This document shows, one piece after another, positions 7,684 through 9,082 of a DNA stretch of 9,082 nucleotides; the stretch's first letter is position 1, and the number at the start of each line of letters is the position of its first letter. The stretch covers positions 1-9,082 of the forward strand of contig JBCCYD010000239.1 in the NCBI GenBank assembly GCA_039190385.1. Direction: 5' to 3'. Source of the stretch: Xenococcus sp039190385. GTDB lineage: Bacteria > Cyanobacteriota > Cyanobacteriia > Cyanobacteriales > Xenococcaceae. A model generated the notes under the pieces. It was not told the origin of the DNA and made no database searches. It saw only the letters and a program-made list of their open reading frames with translations. Made by a program: the position numbers and the translations under genes.

Positions 7684-8646
7684 TTATAGTTTCTGTTCTA
7701 GTATTGATTTAAACCGCTGGCAATTACGTCGATAAAAGCTACTTAGTGTTGAGACAGAAATATCAAATTGTCGAGCCATTTCTTGCCAACTTTGACCAGA
7801 AATTCTCCCTAAAGCAATGGTCCGAAAGTTAGCATCAGGCTTTCCTTTGATATAGGATTGAGTAAATAATTGTTCAGGATCTTTTTTGATATAGTCTAAT
7901 AAAGATTCGGCGAAGGAAGGGGTTTGAGATGGCGTGGGAATTTTGTCTAGGTCAGACAATTCAAAAAATTGGAATTCTTGATAAATTTTGAACTGACCGC
8001 AACAGACTAGAAATGCCTTTTCTAGCTTAAAGTTAACCCAGTTCATAAATTTTTTGTTGCCCCTTTCAGGATCATAATTATCAATTTTAGTACAAATATA
8101 CATAAAAGTTTCCATCAATGCTTCTTCATAGATTACTTGGTAAATTTCTGGAGAAAATCGGTATTTATAGGGTTTACATAATTTCCCCGATACTTTAATT
8201 GCCTTGATGAGTTCTTTTAGCGCGTAGCTTCTGAATTCACTATTGGGAGTGGAATTTTGGACTGTCAAGGCTAACTGCTTGAGCTTATTGTCGTTCAATA
8301 TACTTCTAAAAGCTTTGGTTTTGATTTCTTTTTGCCAAGAAACTGTACCTAATTCACTTGTCTTGAAGCTGGAATTTTCAGGAAGAATATCTTCTACAAG
8401 TTGTAATTTTACCTGCATGTAAATTTCTTGATAAATTCCAAATAACGGTTGGCCTTGATATTTCCGACAAAAAGTACGAGAACGCAAAACTAATGTCACA
8501 ATTTTGTTCACCAAATACTCTTTATTTTTTTGAGAGCAATTTGGCTGATACAATTGTTTTAATAGTTTTTTAAGCTTTTTTTCTCGTGTTTTGCTGTCTT
8601 CAGCATCGAACATAGGAGCAGAACTCATGTTTATCTGTTGATTCAT
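7684..8646 (-). CDS. Sigma-70-like family regulator with duplicated N-terminal segment
   Basis: A 320-residue protein resembling the cyanobacterial sigma-70 family proteins encoded next to DUF1822 genes. The sigma region 2-like part is about 167-212, from IYQVIYEEALMETF through IDNYDPERG (188-196) to FMNWVNFKLEKAF. A region 4-like helix-turn-helix lies near the C-terminus (about 281-314, GRISGQSWQEMARQF then VSTLSSFYRR). No sigma region 1.1 or 3 is evident, and the -10-recognising part of region 2 is degenerate, so it may not be a working sigma factor. Residues about 44-78 and 141-175 look duplicated without gaps (FC-RKY then IYQEIY; LC-KPY then IYQVIY). The stop is 30 bases before the DUF1822 start. 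I chose the ATG at 8646; the frame also opens from a TTG at 8694 (16 residues longer), and ATGs at 8628 and 8613 are possible. None has a Shine-Dalgarno. Confidence 0.72.
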   Translation of the reverse strand: MNQQINMSSAPMFDAEDSKTREKKLKKLLKQLYQPNCSQKNKEYLVNKIVTLVLRSRTFCRKYQGQPLFGIYQEIYMQVKLQLVEDILPENSSFKTSELGTVSWQKEIKTKAFRSILNDNKLKQLALTVQNSTPNSEFRSYALKELIKAIKVSGKLCKPYKYRFSPEIYQVIYEEALMETFMYICTKIDNYDPERGNKKFMNWVNFKLEKAFLVCCGQFKIYQEFQFFELSDLDKIPTPSQTPSFAESLLDYIKKDPEQLFTQSYIKGKPDANFRTIALGRISGQSWQEMARQFDISVSTLSSFYRRNCQRFKSILEQKL

Positions 8647-8757
8647 TTTTAAGGAATCAAAATAATGCAGATACCCTCTGTCTTTAACTCTCAAGACAAA
8701 CTTATGATTTATGCATTTCGTAACAAAACTTTATATAAAAAAGCTGTGAACCTTAAG

Positions 8758-9082
8758 TTATAGTCCTCTAGAAAATCGCCAATATTTTTGGACTAAAGGA
8801 TAGCGAAAACTATAAATACTGCCTGATTGAACTAAATAATAATCTTTCATCAAGAGTCTGATGATCGTTCTTGCAATTTCCTTGTTGCTGGTTTGCGGGT
8901 CGCTATATAAAACTTGCCATAATTTTTGAAAGGAAGTTGGAGGGTTAATGGCTAGTAAATCTAAAATATTGAGGGCATAGGGTTTTTGCTCTTGGGTGTA
9001 ATAGTTATCAATTCTTTCTCGGTAATGATCCATTTTCCAAGGATTGAGGGGATTACGGAGAGATTCTTCTACAGTGGAGTGA
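8758..9082 (-). CDS. C-terminal part of a probable AAA-type ATPase with winged-helix end (partial)
   Basis: The frame is open from the right edge of the window to the stop at 8758, so this is the last 107 or so residues of a longer protein whose start and main domain lie outside. The internal ATG at 9033 is not a good start: the codons before it continue without a stop (VEESLRNPLNPWK) and read as protein. The visible part has MDHYRERID, then a helical segment (ALNILDLLAINPPTSFQKLW), a helix-turn-helix-like stretch (NKEIARTIIRLLMKDYYLVQ) and a short beta turn ending YSFRYPLVQKYWRFSRGL. From memory this resembles the winged-helix C-terminus of prokaryotic AAA/STAND-like ATPases, but no Walker motif is visible, so the call is tentative. 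The stop lies 111 bases upstream of the sigma-like ATG on the same strand, so co-transcription is possible but unproven. Confidence 0.55.
   Translation of the reverse strand, partial: HSTVEESLRNPLNPWKMDHYRERIDNYYTQEQKPYALNILDLLAINPPTSFQKLWQVLYSDPQTSNKEIARTIIRLLMKDYYLVQSGSIYSFRYPLVQKYWRFSRGL

Noticed and set aside
8647..8694. TTG start at 8694 for the sigma-like gene
   Set aside because: It has no Shine-Dalgarno, a rarer start codon, and the 16 extra residues show no family-like pattern; kept as an alternative only.

Overview
The window looks like chromosome from a cyanobacterium. Four things point that way: eleven perfect copies of the HIP1 octamer GCGATCGC, a DesC-type acyl-lipid desaturase, a CHASE2 protein joined to a caspase-like CHAT domain, and a DUF1822 gene, a family known essentially from cyanobacteria. 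The DNA is AT-rich with a few GC-rich repeat islands, which suits a unicellular or pleurocapsalean cyanobacterium, but this genus-level guess is weak.

Layout. Positions 1-523 hold no convincing gene; they contain a G-rich, palindrome-ended element (241-321) that looks like a dispersed intergenic repeat. A lone CUT1/MalK-type sugar or glycerol-phosphate ABC transporter ATPase follows (524-1618, +), with no permease genes beside it. Next comes a delta-9 fatty acid desaturase (1807-2658, -), transcribed divergently from a PLP-dependent methionine gamma-lyase family gene (2911-4140, +). These three are ordinary metabolic or housekeeping genes.

From 4159 to the right edge every gene lies on the minus strand. 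In order of transcription they are: the C-terminal end of a protein resembling an AAA-type ATPase with a winged helix (8758-9082, cut by the window edge); a sigma-70-like regulator (7684-8646); a DUF1822 protein (6685-7653); and an 828-residue CHAT-CHASE2 membrane protein (4159-6645). The last three are 30 and 39 bases apart and probably form one operon.

This cluster is the most interesting part. The CHAT-CHASE2 protein places a caspase/separase-like protease domain with an intact His-Cys pair inside the cell, followed by one membrane span, a CHASE2 sensor outside the cytoplasm, and a three-span membrane anchor with almost no tail. The order is inverted relative to the usual CHASE2 receptor, in which the output domain follows the sensor. 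An extracellular cue could therefore control a cytoplasmic protease, with the sigma-like protein and DUF1822 as possible partners or substrates. That functional link is inference. A GC-rich, in-frame array of three 24-bp repeats lengthens the linker between the CHAT domain and the first membrane span.
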